Shown piece by piece: positions 9,648 to 18,396 of a DNA stretch of 64,000 nucleotides; the first letter of the stretch is position 1; every line of letters begins with the position of its first letter. Position numbers and translations under genes: made by a program. The stretch is from NCBI RefSeq assembly GCF_002741015.1, contig NZ_CP016616.1:3505501-3569500 (forward strand), in the 5' to 3' direction. The stretch is from Microvirga ossetica (lineage in GTDB: Bacteria; Pseudomonadota; Alphaproteobacteria; Rhizobiales; Beijerinckiaceae). A model generated the notes under the pieces. The model was not told the DNA's origin, did not search any database, and saw nothing but the letters and a program-made list of their open reading frames with translations.

Positions 9648-11168
9648 TTATTTCTTGACCGACACGTTCCAGAAGTAAGGCCAGGGCGCAGGCACGACGC
9701 CTTCCAGCTTCGGGGATTGCGCCGACAGGGCGTTGAAATCGCCGATCTTGATGCTGGGGGTTTCGTCGTAAATGACCTTCTGGACCTCGGCCCAGAGTGC
9801 GGGGCGCTTCTGCGGATCGCTCTCGGTGTTGAAGGCATCGACCGCCTTCTTGCGTGCCGGGGTCGACCACCAGCCGGGCGAGCTCTCGGACAGCTGGCCG
9901 ATCAGAGCCGGCTCCGGCAGGAACGGGCTGTGGGTGATGTAGATGTCCCACAAAGCCGGATCGCCGCGCCGCTGTGTCAGGGTCGCCCAATCGACGACCT
10001 GAAGATCGACGGCGAACCCGGCCTGCTTGAGATATTCCGCCGCCACCTGTGCCATCTTGTAGTGGAACTCGTATTGGCGGCTGGTGAGGATGCGCAGCGG
10101 CGCACCGTTGTAATTGGCCTTCTTCAGAAGCGCCTTGGCCTTGTCGGGATCCGCGACGTTGTAACGACCGTCGATGCCGGCATTCGAATTCCACACATAG
10201 CCCTTCGGATACATGGCGCCGTCGAGCGAGTAGAATTCGGGATTGCCGAAGGCGGCGGCCAGCATGTCTTCCATGCTCAGTGCCAACCGGATGGCCATGC
10301 GCGTGTCGACATTCTCCGTCACACCCTGCTTCGTGTTCATCACGAAGACCGGCCAGCCGAAGGGTTTGAGGATGACCGGCTTCGATGTCTGCAGGTTCTT
10401 GAGGCGATCGAAGGATTCGACCGGGAGCGAGTCCACATAGTCGAACTGTCCGGAAATCGCACCTTCGACGCGCGTATTGGGATCCGGAACCGGGACGAAA
10501 CGGATCTCGTCGAGAATGGCCTTGCGCGCTCCGCCATAGCCGTTTCCGGCGCCGTCGAGAGGCTTGTAGGCGTCGTTGCGAACAAGCTGGATATACTGAT
10601 CCGGCTTGCGTTCCTTCAGCTTGTAGGGGCCGGTCCCGACCGGCTCCTTCATCGGAACATCCATCTTCTCCGCCGGCATGATGACAGCCGCGGAGTTGTT
10701 GAACGACAGAAGGGCCAGGAGAGGCGCATAGGGCGTCTTCAGGGTCAGACGCACGGTTGAGGGATCGACAGCTTCCAGCTTGTCGACATTGCCGGCAACC
10801 TGCTTGCCGCGGGAGCCCTGCTCCATCCAGCGCTTGAGAGAGGCAACCACATCTTCGGAGGTCATGTCCGAGCCGTCGTGAAACTTGATGCCGTCCCGCA
10901 GCTTGATCGTATAGACCTTTCCGCCCTCGGTGACCTCGGGCATGCTTGCCGCGAGAAGGGGTGTCACCTTCCAATCCTTGTCGAAGGTGTAAAGCGTCTC
11001 GAAGAAGTGCTGGGTGACGATCCCGACGAGATCCGCCGTCGAGACCATGGGGTCGAGTGTCGGCGGTTCGCCGATCGTCGCCACGTTGATGACACCTCCC
11101 GATTGAGCCAAGGCGGGGCTCGATGCGAGCAGAACCACACCGGTAAGCAATGCTCCTTTGATCCTCAT
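9648..11168 (-). CDS. ABC transporter substrate-binding protein, SBP_bac_5 (DppA/OppA type)
   Basis: A 506-residue periplasmic binding protein. It has a Sec signal peptide (MRIKGALLTGVVLLASSPALA, cleaved after ALA) and the SBP_bac_5 start region IGEPPTLDPMVSTADL. Also visible are YTIKLRDGIKFHDGSDMTSE, a classic family element, and YEFHYKMAQVAAEYLKQAG. It is the first gene of the leftward operon SBP, DppB, DppC, amidohydrolase, DppD, DppF, RidA. It captures the ligand and delivers it to the permeases. Peptide family membership does not prove a peptide ligand. Confidence 0.9.
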   Translation of the reverse strand: MRIKGALLTGVVLLASSPALAQSGGVINVATIGEPPTLDPMVSTADLVGIVTQHFFETLYTFDKDWKVTPLLAASMPEVTEGGKVYTIKLRDGIKFHDGSDMTSEDVVASLKRWMEQGSRGKQVAGNVDKLEAVDPSTVRLTLKTPYAPLLALLSFNNSAAVIMPAEKMDVPMKEPVGTGPYKLKERKPDQYIQLVRNDAYKPLDGAGNGYGGARKAILDEIRFVPVPDPNTRVEGAISGQFDYVDSLPVESFDRLKNLQTSKPVILKPFGWPVFVMNTKQGVTENVDTRMAIRLALSMEDMLAAAFGNPEFYSLDGAMYPKGYVWNSNAGIDGRYNVADPDKAKALLKKANYNGAPLRILTSRQYEFHYKMAQVAAEYLKQAGFAVDLQVVDWATLTQRRGDPALWDIYITHSPFLPEPALIGQLSESSPGWWSTPARKKAVDAFNTESDPQKRPALWAEVQKVIYDETPSIKIGDFNALSAQSPKLEGVVPAPWPYFWNVSVKK

Positions 11169-11389
11169 GTGTCTCCCTCTTGCTCTATAATTATGTATTA
11201 GTTGCTTTAGTTATGAGATAGTGAGCCAGTGCGAGGTCGAGGTCAAGAGGTCCCAAGGCCATCGGCCATCGGGCTACGCGCATCGTCATGGCGGGAAGAG
11301 GTCTCTGAGCGGTGCTGCAGAAGATTTGCGCCGGTGCCGAACTCGGGAAGATGCTCAGGTGCAACTTCAATCCGCGCCGAAGCGCGATT

Positions 11390-11500
11390 CTAAACCATGT
11401 AGCGGCCAGCCACGGTGAGCATCGCGAATGCCGCGATACCGCTGACGGCCAGGACCGATTGGAAAAGCAGTTCGAAGACATCGGCATGAAGCAGTTTCAT
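11390..11500 (-). CDS. Possible 36-residue single-helix membrane peptide
   Basis: Short ORF starting MKLLHADVFELL, whose remaining two thirds form one hydrophobic helix ending in TVAGRYMV. An AGAGGA Shine-Dalgarno-like sequence lies about 8 bases before the ATG, which is the main support. I recognise no family. It sits alone in the roughly 500-bp stretch between the peptide-transporter operon and the 63-residue ORF; I see nothing else coding there. Confidence 0.35.
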   Translation of the reverse strand: MKLLHADVFELLFQSVLAVSGIAAFAMLTVAGRYMV

Positions 11501-11679
11501 GGCAACGATCCTCTTGGGTGATGGCGGCGAAGCGGTTCGGTCAGGTGGTTCTGGCGACCGACGCATGTGACCTTGCTTCATCGGGCTCTAGGCTGCGCGA
11601 TGAGAGAGCCGAAGCGCAGAAACTCCGGCCGCTTTCGCGGCGCTCGTTGCCGATGGAGTTAATTCGGTCGCCTTAGATC

Positions 11680-11871
11680 CTAGACCGCGTCGCTCATGCC
11701 GGACGGGGTGATGACGACCGATGCCTGAGATCCTGTCTCACAGGCGTTCGTCGCGAGAGCCAATGCAGCCCACCGCGCCTCTTCCTCCGTCGTATACTGG
11801 TACAGGGTTTGCCCCTGGTACATCACCGACCAGAGATCCTCACGCATTTGAATGACTTCAAAACGCTGCAT
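11680..11871 (-). CDS. Small conserved-looking hypothetical protein (63 aa)
   Basis: A 63-residue hydrophilic protein beginning MQRFEVIQMREDLWSV, with a compact alternating pattern ending in a VVITPSGMSDAV tail. A strong purine-rich ribosome site (GAGGGGGATGGG) precedes the ATG. The WSVMYQGQTLYQY region reads like a small beta-sheet protein of the kind annotated as DUF2188-like, but I cannot confirm the family. It is monocistronic as far as I can see. Confidence 0.55.
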   Translation of the reverse strand: MQRFEVIQMREDLWSVMYQGQTLYQYTTEEEARWAALALATNACETGSQASVVITPSGMSDAV

Positions 11872-11998
11872 AATCCCATCCCCCTCACTCTCCGAAGCGT
11901 AACAGTATGCTCTCGCATCTGCAGCATTTCGGAGGTGGTAGTAGGATTATCGAAGGGATAGTTCCCGGCATCGCAGCAGGGCCTAACCCTAAAGTATG

Positions 11999-12018
11999 TG
12001 TGCTGTAGCACAGCTACA
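11999..12018. other. Two overlapping, mutually exclusive hairpins
   Basis: TGTGCT-GT-AGCACA (11999-12012) overlaps TGTAGC-ACA-GCTACA (12004-12018); both arm pairs are perfect. The element lies between the 63-residue gene and the 44-codon ORF. It could be a dimeric-regulator site or RNA structure; no function is assigned. Confidence 0.4.
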
Positions 12019-12080
12019 CTTCTACGCTCACCTATTGTTTGAGGGATCATCAACTCGCTGTAGATCTTGGGGGGCGAGGC

Positions 12081-12215
12081 ATGACCCAGTTGAAGCCGAG
12101 CGTCGCCGAGCCGAGTAGTCAGGCCATCAAAGAGCATGTGAAGGCGATGTTGAGGAAGCTCCTCGATCGGTTGCAGAACGATACACCCGCAGGAGCTGCG
12201 CCCCAGGCCGGCTGA
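12081..12215 (+). CDS. Possible 44-residue small protein
   Basis: Short ORF starting MTQLKPSVAEPSSQ, with a central amphipathic helix (AIKEHVKAMLRKLLDRLQND) and an Ala/Pro-rich end. A G-rich stretch (GGGGGGCGAGGC) lies immediately upstream, spaced closely for a ribosome site. Codon use resembles neighbouring genes. No family is recognised. It ends about 40 bp from the convergent symporter gene. Confidence 0.3.
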   Translation: MTQLKPSVAEPSSQAIKEHVKAMLRKLLDRLQNDTPAGAAPQAG

Positions 12216-12253
12216 ATTCCTTTCGTTCGCGTCAGGGCGATCGTCATCCTCGG

Positions 12254-13228
12254 TCAATTGCGCTCGGCATAGGATCGCGCCAGGACGGCGCAGACGAGCA
12301 GTTGGATCTGGTGGAACAGCATCAGCGGCAGGATGACGGCGCCGATCATGCTTGCCGGGAATAGAATGCTCGCAATCGGCACGCCGCTGCCCAGGCTCTT
12401 CTTGGAGCCGCAGAACACGAGGGCGATCTCGTCCTGCCGCGAGAATCCGAGCAGGCGGCTTGCGCCGGTCGTGATGAGCAGCACGGTGGCGAGAAGCACG
12501 CAGTTGAGGACGACGAGGACGATCAGGTCGCTTGGATCCAGCTGATGCCACAGATTGTTGATAGTCGCCTCGCCGAACGCATAATACACGACCAGAAGGA
12601 TCGCGCCGCGGTCGACGATCCCCGTTAAGGTCCGCTGCCTTTCCACCCATCTGCCGATCCAGGGGCGCATGAGATGTCCGACAAGGAAAGGTACGAGGAG
12701 CTGCAGCACGACCTCGCCGATGGCATTCAGGGATATTCCGCCCTGGGTCTGCATGAGAAACCCCATGAGAAGCGGGGTCAGGAAGACGCCGATGACATTC
12801 GAGGCCGACGCGCTGCACACGGCTGCAGCGACATTCCCACCGGCAATGGATGTAAACGTGATGGATGACTGGATCGTGGAGGGAAGGAGGCAGAGGTAGA
12901 GCACGCCAAGGGCAATGCCGGGCGCGAGATAGGATTGCAGATAGGTTTTCGTGAGCAGCCCTAGAGCGGGGAAAAGCAGAAAGGTCGCGGCGAACACCAT
13001 CAGGTGAAGGCGCCAGTGAACGGCGCCTTGGATGATCGCCTCGCGCGGGAGGCGTGCCCCCTGCAGAAAGAACAGAAGGGCAATCGAGCCGGCGATTATT
13101 ACCTTGAGAACGGGAGCGCCCGCACCCGTCGCCGGCAGGATCGTCGCGACGATGGCGGTTGCCACGAGAGCCAGGGTGAAACGGTCGGGCTTCAGAAGAG
13201 CCAGCATTGACATCACTCGCACGCTCAC
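12254..13228 (-). CDS. Bile acid:sodium symporter-family (SBF-like) transporter
   Basis: A 324-residue integral membrane protein of the BASS/SBF-like family (PF13593 type), with about ten hydrophobic segments. Family-like landmarks include LCLLPSTIQSSITFTSIAGG and the crossover-like ALVFCGSKKSLGSGVPI. The GTG at 13228 overlaps the stop of the upstream dehydrogenase (GTGA), so I chose it over the ATG at 13213. It is the last gene of the leftward threonate island. Uptake or export of an organic acid, coupled to Na+, is likely. It would be a second transporter for the island besides TctABC. Confidence 0.8.
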   Translation of the reverse strand: MSVRVMSMLALLKPDRFTLALVATAIVATILPATGAGAPVLKVIIAGSIALLFFLQGARLPREAIIQGAVHWRLHLMVFAATFLLFPALGLLTKTYLQSYLAPGIALGVLYLCLLPSTIQSSITFTSIAGGNVAAAVCSASASNVIGVFLTPLLMGFLMQTQGGISLNAIGEVVLQLLVPFLVGHLMRPWIGRWVERQRTLTGIVDRGAILLVVYYAFGEATINNLWHQLDPSDLIVLVVLNCVLLATVLLITTGASRLLGFSRQDEIALVFCGSKKSLGSGVPIASILFPASMIGAVILPLMLFHQIQLLVCAVLARSYAERN

Positions 13229-14631
13229 ATCGCGGCCTGCGCACGACGTCCGAAGAACCGCGTGTCCTGATCGCGGCGCAGCTTCATCAGAGCCTGGCCC
13301 TCGTCCATCTCGAGATCGCACATGCGTATCTCCTGCCCTCTCGCAACCGGCGCGGCAAGACGGCAATCGGAAGCGAGATAGAACGGGGCGGGTGCCGAGG
13401 CTACAAGGGGTTGCGCAGGACGGAACTCAGCGGTGACGCCGGCAATCGTATGGTGATGCCCGCCCATGGACAGAACGGTGCCCGCAGCGAGGTCGTCGGT
13501 CGCCACGGCGACCAGGTCATAGCGCGGCCTGTAATCGGAGCCGTATCCCGACCGGCGATGCAGGGCCGCGTCGAGAATGCTGGTGGCGGCCTCGAGCCCG
13601 AGCAGGTGGCGCGGCAGGAAGATCATCGCAGTTGCGCTGGTGCGGCTGACGATATGACCTTTCTGGGCCAGCATCTCCCAGCTCGTGGCATCGTCGCAGC
13701 GCACGACCACGAAGACGCCGCCGGCAAAGCTGATCTCATCGGGCTTGCGCAGGCAGTGGAACACGTCGAGACGACGATCACCGGAGAGGATGCCGCCTCC
13801 CTCGCGATGAGAGAAGATGGTCGGCACTTCACCAATGCGGGCGAGGGGAGCGTGGAGATCGAGGCGATCCGGCTGCAGGCCGGTCGCGTTGGCGACGACC
13901 ATGAGCTCGCACAGGTCCGGCACGGCGCGCTGCGGGAAGCCGGAGATCGCGGCGTGACGGGCTTCGAGAAGCTCCGAAACGCTCCTCGTTCCAAGTTCCC
14001 AGTGGGGAGAAAGATCGACATCGTCGGCCGAACGCTCGTTGCTGCTGAGATGACGCGTGGCGGGATCGAAAACGAAGTCATACTCGCTCGACTTTCCTGC
14101 AGCGATCAGGTGGAAGCCCATGACTTCCGCCCAGGTGGCGAGCCCGATGAGCAGGCTCGGCTGGTCGCCGTCGACGGTCGTGGAGATGAGGCCTCTCTCG
14201 GCAGCGCGGGCCTTCAGCTCCGGTCCGATCACGCTGTCGGCTTCCTTCGTCACAAGAGCAAGATGCTTATCGGCTTCGATAGCAAGGAGGCCATGGCGGG
14301 CGGCGGCTCTCGGGCGTCCGGTTGCCTCGACGACCACATCGAAGGGAAGCTCGGCGACGAGCGCGAGATCGCTGGCGGCGATGAAGTCTCCTCGATCCCA
14401 TGCGGCTCTTGCATCGCTCGCGGATTCGCAAATCCGGATGTTGCGCGGGTCGATGCCGGCCGCTTTCAGGCCCGCCGCGGCGGCTTCCGCAGTCAGGTCG
14501 ACCGCAATGCGTGCATTCATCAGCGGCACATGCCGCGCCTGAGCGAGAAAGCTCTGCCCGAACCCGCCCGTGCCGACGACGCAGGTTTCGACGGGGCGGT
14601 CAGCCTTCGCGTAATGGTCATGGAAATTCAT
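13225..14631 (-). CDS. NAD(P)-dependent dehydrogenase with C-terminal SAF domain (COG4091)
   Basis: A 468-residue protein. An N-terminal Rossmann fold (CVVGTGGFGQSFL, about 17-29) is followed by a homoserine-dehydrogenase-like core. A C-terminal SAF domain spans about 375-455 (DDLAAGTVLSMGGHHHTIAG, ending CDLEMDEGQALMKLRRD). The COG4091 family includes, as I recall, the Brucella DXR-like (DRL) reductoisomerases, but most members are uncharacterised. It lies 77 bp after otnK and is coupled to the SBF transporter. A role in oxidising or isomerising a C4/C5 acid sugar is inferred from context only. Confidence 0.72.
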   Translation of the reverse strand: MNFHDHYAKADRPVETCVVGTGGFGQSFLAQARHVPLMNARIAVDLTAEAAAAGLKAAGIDPRNIRICESASDARAAWDRGDFIAASDLALVAELPFDVVVEATGRPRAAARHGLLAIEADKHLALVTKEADSVIGPELKARAAERGLISTTVDGDQPSLLIGLATWAEVMGFHLIAAGKSSEYDFVFDPATRHLSSNERSADDVDLSPHWELGTRSVSELLEARHAAISGFPQRAVPDLCELMVVANATGLQPDRLDLHAPLARIGEVPTIFSHREGGGILSGDRRLDVFHCLRKPDEISFAGGVFVVVRCDDATSWEMLAQKGHIVSRTSATAMIFLPRHLLGLEAATSILDAALHRRSGYGSDYRPRYDLVAVATDDLAAGTVLSMGGHHHTIAGVTAEFRPAQPLVASAPAPFYLASDCRLAAPVARGQEIRMCDLEMDEGQALMKLRRDQDTRFFGRRAQAAM

Positions 14632-14708
14632 GGCGTATCTCTCCCGTCCGGTGCGCAGGGCGTCGCCGGTTCTTGTGCTCGTGAGATGTGAAGGCCTTTG
14701 TGCCGGTC

Positions 14709-15974
14709 CTACCGAAGCATGGTCCAGGCCTTGAGGAAAAAGTCAGGGGCGCCGAAATTGCCCGACTTGAGGGCGAGGGCGAGGTCGACACCGCCGAGGG
14801 ACCGGGTCCACGGCACGCCGGGATCGATCTCGGGGCCGATGGTGAGCGCTTTAACGTCGAGCGCGTTCACGACGGCTCCGGAGGTTTCGCCACCTGCAAC
14901 GATGATCCGTGTGAAGCCGAGAGCGGGCAGAGCGCGCGCGATGTCCGCGAGCGTCTTTTCGACGATCTCGCCGGCATTCATGCGCCCGAGTTTGCCTTGC
15001 ACGGCCTGCACGTCGTCTGGGGTGGATGTGGAATAGATCAGAACTGGGCCGTTCGTCTGCTGAGCGGCCAGCCAGTCGAGCGCAGTTTGGGCAGTGACAT
15101 CCTTGGATGAAAGCTGCATCGGATCGAGCCGAAGGGCGGGAACGCCTGCATCGATGGCCGCCTTGACCTGGCCCTGCGTTGCGCTGGAGCAGGACCCCGC
15201 CAGGATGATCGGTCGCCCATCAGGAGCATCGAAGCTCGCGCCGCGGGGAGCGGCAGCAGATGCGGCATCCTGCCGATAGGCGGCCGGAAGCCCCATCGCA
15301 ACGCCCGAGCCGCCGGTGATCAGGGGAAAGTCGGCTGCCGCCATGCCGATGGAGCGAAGATGCGTGTCGCTCACGGCATCGACGATCACCACCCGATGTC
15401 CCGCCGCCCGCTCACGCGCGAAGGCCGAGCGGAGAGCATCCGGGCCTGCGTCCACATCCTCATACGGGACGAGACCGACGGACAGCTCCATCTGGCGCTG
15501 CAGGACGCGGACAAGGTTGGAATCCCGCATCGGCGTGAGCGGATGATCCTTCATGCTGCTCTCGTGAAGCGGCACGCCGTTCACGAACAGATGGCCTTTG
15601 TAGATTGTGCGGCCATTAGCCGGAAAGGCAGGGCAGGCGAGGGTGAAGTCGCTGCCGGTGAAGGCGAGCAAGGCCTCGGTGACCGGGCCGATGTTGCCCT
15701 CGTCGGTCGAGTCGAAGGTGGAGCAATACTTGAAGAACACATGGGAGGCGCCGGCCTTCCGCAGGGCGGTAGCCGCCGCCAGCGACTGTTCGATGGCCTG
15801 CTGCGGCGGAATCGTCCGGGACTTCAGCGCGACGACGACGGCATCGGCAGCGGAGAGGTCGAGACCCTCGCGCGGCACGCCGATCGTCTGGATTGTCCGC
15901 AGTCCTTCGCGGGCCAGCATGAGGGCGAGATCCGAGGCGCCGGTCAGATCGTCCGCGATGCATCCGAGTCTCAT
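14709..15974 (-). CDS. otnK: Four-carbon acid sugar kinase, DUF1537 family (OtnK/DtnK type)
   Basis: A 421-residue ATP-dependent kinase of the DUF1537 family, which phosphorylates 3-oxo-tetronate (OtnK) or D-threonate (DtnK). The N-terminal signature is CIADDLTGASDLAL; the C-terminal nucleotide-binding region contains IIVAGGETSGAVV. The ATG at 15974 overlaps the otnI stop (ATGA), which decides against a longer frame. Adjacent otnI and otnC support the OtnK role, giving 3-oxo-tetronate 4-phosphate. PdxA2 across the divergent promoter would need a DtnK; this is the only DUF1537 gene in the window. Confidence 0.88.
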   Translation of the reverse strand: MRLGCIADDLTGASDLALMLAREGLRTIQTIGVPREGLDLSAADAVVVALKSRTIPPQQAIEQSLAAATALRKAGASHVFFKYCSTFDSTDEGNIGPVTEALLAFTGSDFTLACPAFPANGRTIYKGHLFVNGVPLHESSMKDHPLTPMRDSNLVRVLQRQMELSVGLVPYEDVDAGPDALRSAFARERAAGHRVVIVDAVSDTHLRSIGMAAADFPLITGGSGVAMGLPAAYRQDAASAAAPRGASFDAPDGRPIILAGSCSSATQGQVKAAIDAGVPALRLDPMQLSSKDVTAQTALDWLAAQQTNGPVLIYSTSTPDDVQAVQGKLGRMNAGEIVEKTLADIARALPALGFTRIIVAGGETSGAVVNALDVKALTIGPEIDPGVPWTRSLGGVDLALALKSGNFGAPDFFLKAWTMLR

Positions 15975-16777
15975 GCTGCATCTCCCCGGGAGGTCGATCG
16001 ATCGTCGGACCATGCAGAGAGCCAGCCGAGGCCGTCTTCCGTCCGGCCGCGAGGTTTGTATTCCGCGCCGATCCAGCCGTCATAGCCAAGGCGGTCGAGC
16101 GTTCGGCAGATGTCGCGATAGTCGATCTCGCCTTCGTCGGGCTCGGCCCGGCTCGGCACGGCGGCGATCTGCACATGACCGATCAGGTCGAGATGATCCT
16201 TGAGCCGGCGCGTCAGGTCACCCTGCATGATCTGTGTGTGGTAGCAGTCGAACATGATCTTCACGTTCCTGCGTCCCACCTGGCCGATGATCGACGCCGC
16301 CTGCTCGATGGTGTGAAGGAAATAGTCGGGCCGGTCGCGGTGATTGATCGGCTCGAGGAGAACGGTCATTCCAGCCTGTGCGGCCTTGTCGGCCGCCGCT
16401 TTCAGGTTCTCGACGAAGGTGAGTTCGGCGGCAGCTCTAGCATCCGCCGCCACAACACCGGCCATGCAATGGACCGCCGATGCTCCGATGGCATGGCCGT
16501 AGGACACGGCCTGGTCGAGCGCCTGCTGGAATTCGCTCTCACGCCCCGGCAAGGCACCTAGCCCGAAATCGCCCGCGGACGCATTGCCGACGGGTGTGTT
16601 CAGTCCGAGCATCGTGACCTCGCTCCGCGCGAGGGCGCTGCGCATCTCCGCCGGTGGCACCTGGTAGGGCCAGTGCATTTCAACCGCCTTGAAGCCTGAT
16701 GCTGCGGCGGCTGCGATCCGCTCGATTTCGGTATGCTCGGTGAACAGAAATCCTAGATTGGCCGAAAAGCGGGGCAT
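15971..16777 (-). CDS. otnI: 2-oxo-tetronate isomerase (hydroxypyruvate isomerase family)
   Basis: A 268-residue AP-endonuclease-2-like TIM barrel. In the Otn pathway it converts 2-oxo-tetronate to 3-oxo-tetronate. Metal/active-site segments are visible: VLLEPINHRD, KIMFDCYHTQIMQGDL, IGHVQIAAVPSRAEPDEGE and WIGAEYKPRG. The preferred start is MPRFSANLGFLF (ATG complement of 16775-16777); a longer frame adds non-homologous residues. It starts 4 bp after otnC and overlaps otnK. Hyi-type hydroxypyruvate isomerase is the alternative, but context favours OtnI. Confidence 0.85.
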   Translation of the reverse strand: MPRFSANLGFLFTEHTEIERIAAAAASGFKAVEMHWPYQVPPAEMRSALARSEVTMLGLNTPVGNASAGDFGLGALPGRESEFQQALDQAVSYGHAIGASAVHCMAGVVAADARAAAELTFVENLKAAADKAAQAGMTVLLEPINHRDRPDYFLHTIEQAASIIGQVGRRNVKIMFDCYHTQIMQGDLTRRLKDHLDLIGHVQIAAVPSRAEPDEGEIDYRDICRTLDRLGYDGWIGAEYKPRGRTEDGLGWLSAWSDDRSTSRGDAA

Positions 16778-16781
16778 GAGT

Positions 16782-17501
16782 TCATCCGCATGTGTGGGAA
16801 GGGTGATGGTCGTGGGAGCAGCAGTTCCGCTCGTCCTCGGGCATGTCCTCGGCAATCGCCTCGTCCAGCTTGAAGTGTGAGACGAGATCTTGAACCTGTG
16901 CCCGGCTTAAGAGACGAGGATTGAGGCCATGCAGGAGAAGGCGCAGCTTTGCGGTCTCCTCCAGCTCTTCCGTGGCATAGACGGCCGCCTCCAGATCCTT
17001 GCCGGCCACCACGGGTCCATGGTTGGCGAGGAGAACCGCGCTGTACCGCCCGGCAAGACCGCGGATCGCGTCGGCAACGGCCGGATCGCCCGGCCGGTAG
17101 TACGGCACGAGAGCGGTGCGGCCGACGCGCATGACATAATAGGCGGTCATGGGTGGGAGCACGTTGTCAGGGTTGACGTCCGGCAGCATCGACACCGCGA
17201 CGGAGTGGGTGGAATGCAGATGGACGATAGCGCCGGCGCCCTGCCGGGTCGTATAGAGCGCCGAGTGAAGCGGCAATTCCTTCGTCGGGGCATCTCCCGA
17301 CAGGAGCCGCCCTTCGTCGTCGAGCTTGCTCAGGCGCGCCGGGTCGAGAAAGCCGAGCGAAGAGTTGGTGGGTGTGGCGAGCCAGCCCCCATCGCTCAGC
17401 CGCACCGAGATGTTGCCCGAGGACCCCGCAGTCAGTCCGCGCTCGAACAGGGAGCGCCCGAAGCGGCAGATCATCTCGCGAAGTTCGCTCTCAGCGCTCA
17501 T
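16782..17501 (-). CDS. otnC: 3-oxo-tetronate 4-phosphate decarboxylase (class II aldolase/adducin family)
   Basis: A 239-residue class II aldolase-fold, zinc-dependent enzyme. It shows the phosphate-binding GLTAGSSGNISVRLSD motif (about 23-38), zinc-binding histidines in IVHLHSTHSVAVS and the loop LLANHGPVVAG. In the L-threonate/D-erythronate route OtnC decarboxylates 3-oxo-tetronate 4-phosphate to dihydroxyacetone phosphate. The C-terminus has a histidine-rich tail (CCSHDHHPSH) that could bind metal. It follows the GntR gene by 47 bp. Fuculose-phosphate aldolase is the fallback annotation. Confidence 0.85.
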   Translation of the reverse strand: MSAESELREMICRFGRSLFERGLTAGSSGNISVRLSDGGWLATPTNSSLGFLDPARLSKLDDEGRLLSGDAPTKELPLHSALYTTRQGAGAIVHLHSTHSVAVSMLPDVNPDNVLPPMTAYYVMRVGRTALVPYYRPGDPAVADAIRGLAGRYSAVLLANHGPVVAGKDLEAAVYATEELEETAKLRLLLHGLNPRLLSRAQVQDLVSHFKLDEAIAEDMPEDERNCCSHDHHPSHTCG

Positions 17502-17548
17502 GTCGAGGCTCTCGGAAGGCTAGAGGGTGGCACGTCAGTTTGGTCAAG

Positions 17549-18250
17549 TCAGACGGAGTGTTTGACCCGCTCCCAGGTCTTCTCCATATGCGCGGTCAGC
17601 ACCTTGGACAGGCGCTCGCCGTCCCGTGCCTCGAGGGCCTCGATCATCTCCTCGTGATCTGCCACGGCGCCGGCCCACTTCTCGGGTCCCTCGTTGCCGA
17701 TGTAGCGGATCCGCTTCAGTCGGGCCTGCAGAATGCTGTGAACGGAGATCAGCGCCTCGTTCTTCGACAGCCGGAGAATGGCGGAATGAATGTTCTGGTT
17801 CAGCTTGAAATAGGGCATGCGGTCGCGCTTCGCATACATGTCCATCATGCGGTCGTGCAGATGGCGCACCTCAAGGATTTCGGCATCGCTGGCGTGTTCG
17901 CAGGCGAGTTGTCCGGCAAGGCCTTCGAGGTTGCCGAGCACCACGAGGCTGTCGCAGACATCCTTTGCCGTAAACTGACGGACCACGGCGCCCTTGCCAG
18001 GCGATAGCTCGAGCAGGCCTTCGCTCGCCAGAAACTTGACCGCTTCGCGCAAAGGCGTGCGGGAAACGCCGAGCATCTTGCCGATATTGCCCTCATGGAG
18101 CCGGGTGCCGGGAGCGAGTTCGCCCTCGATGATCATGTCGCGGACGCGCGCCACGATGGCGTCATGGAGCGTCGGGCGGAGGATCGGGCCGCGCGAATCG
18201 AAGTCGCCGATCGGCAGGTCTGCAGCCTCAAGTGCCATGACTCGTTCCAT
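17549..18250 (-). CDS. GntR-family regulator, FCD (FadR-like) subfamily
   Basis: A 233-residue repressor-type regulator. The N-terminal winged HTH (LHDAIVARVRDMIIEGELAP, then MLGVSRTPLREAVKFLASEG) covers about residues 27-90. A C-terminal all-helical FCD ligand domain follows. It heads the leftward otn operon and faces pdxA2 across 146 bp, so it is well placed to control both arms. Likely ligands are threonate, a phosphorylated intermediate or a related acid sugar; that is inference. Confidence 0.87.
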   Translation of the reverse strand: MERVMALEAADLPIGDFDSRGPILRPTLHDAIVARVRDMIIEGELAPGTRLHEGNIGKMLGVSRTPLREAVKFLASEGLLELSPGKGAVVRQFTAKDVCDSLVVLGNLEGLAGQLACEHASDAEILEVRHLHDRMMDMYAKRDRMPYFKLNQNIHSAILRLSKNEALISVHSILQARLKRIRYIGNEGPEKWAGAVADHEEMIEALEARDGERLSKVLTAHMEKTWERVKHSV

Positions 18251-18285
18251 TGTTTCAGCCTCACGTTCCTGACGGGCGCCGGATT

Positions 18286-18348
18286 TTTATACAACCCTTT
18301 CCTAAATCCATGCAAACAAAATTCTGCATACAGCATACTTGTGTACGG
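18286..18348. promoter_or_regulatory. Candidate GntR operators in the gntR/pdxA2 divergent promoter
   Basis: The 146-bp divergent region holds two degenerate copies of an FCD-type TTGTATACAA palindrome. They are TTATACAA near 18287-18294 and TTGTGTACGG near 18339-18348, with the tandem GCATAC-A-GCATAC (18326-18338) beside the second. The match is imperfect; the location is the stronger argument. Confidence 0.3.
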
Positions 18349-18396
18349 CATTTTGGGCTGCTAGTGTCCTTCCGTCATCTTGAGAATGAGGCCGCT

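Noticed and set aside
9583..10974. N-terminal extension of the DppB-like frame
   Set aside because: It runs through the binding-protein gene in another frame with no homology; the permease begins at MSRYVIQRL.
11999..12018. LuxR-type quorum-sensing box
   Set aside because: The dyad is real, but spacing and sequence do not match a lux box, and no LuxR or LuxI gene is nearby.
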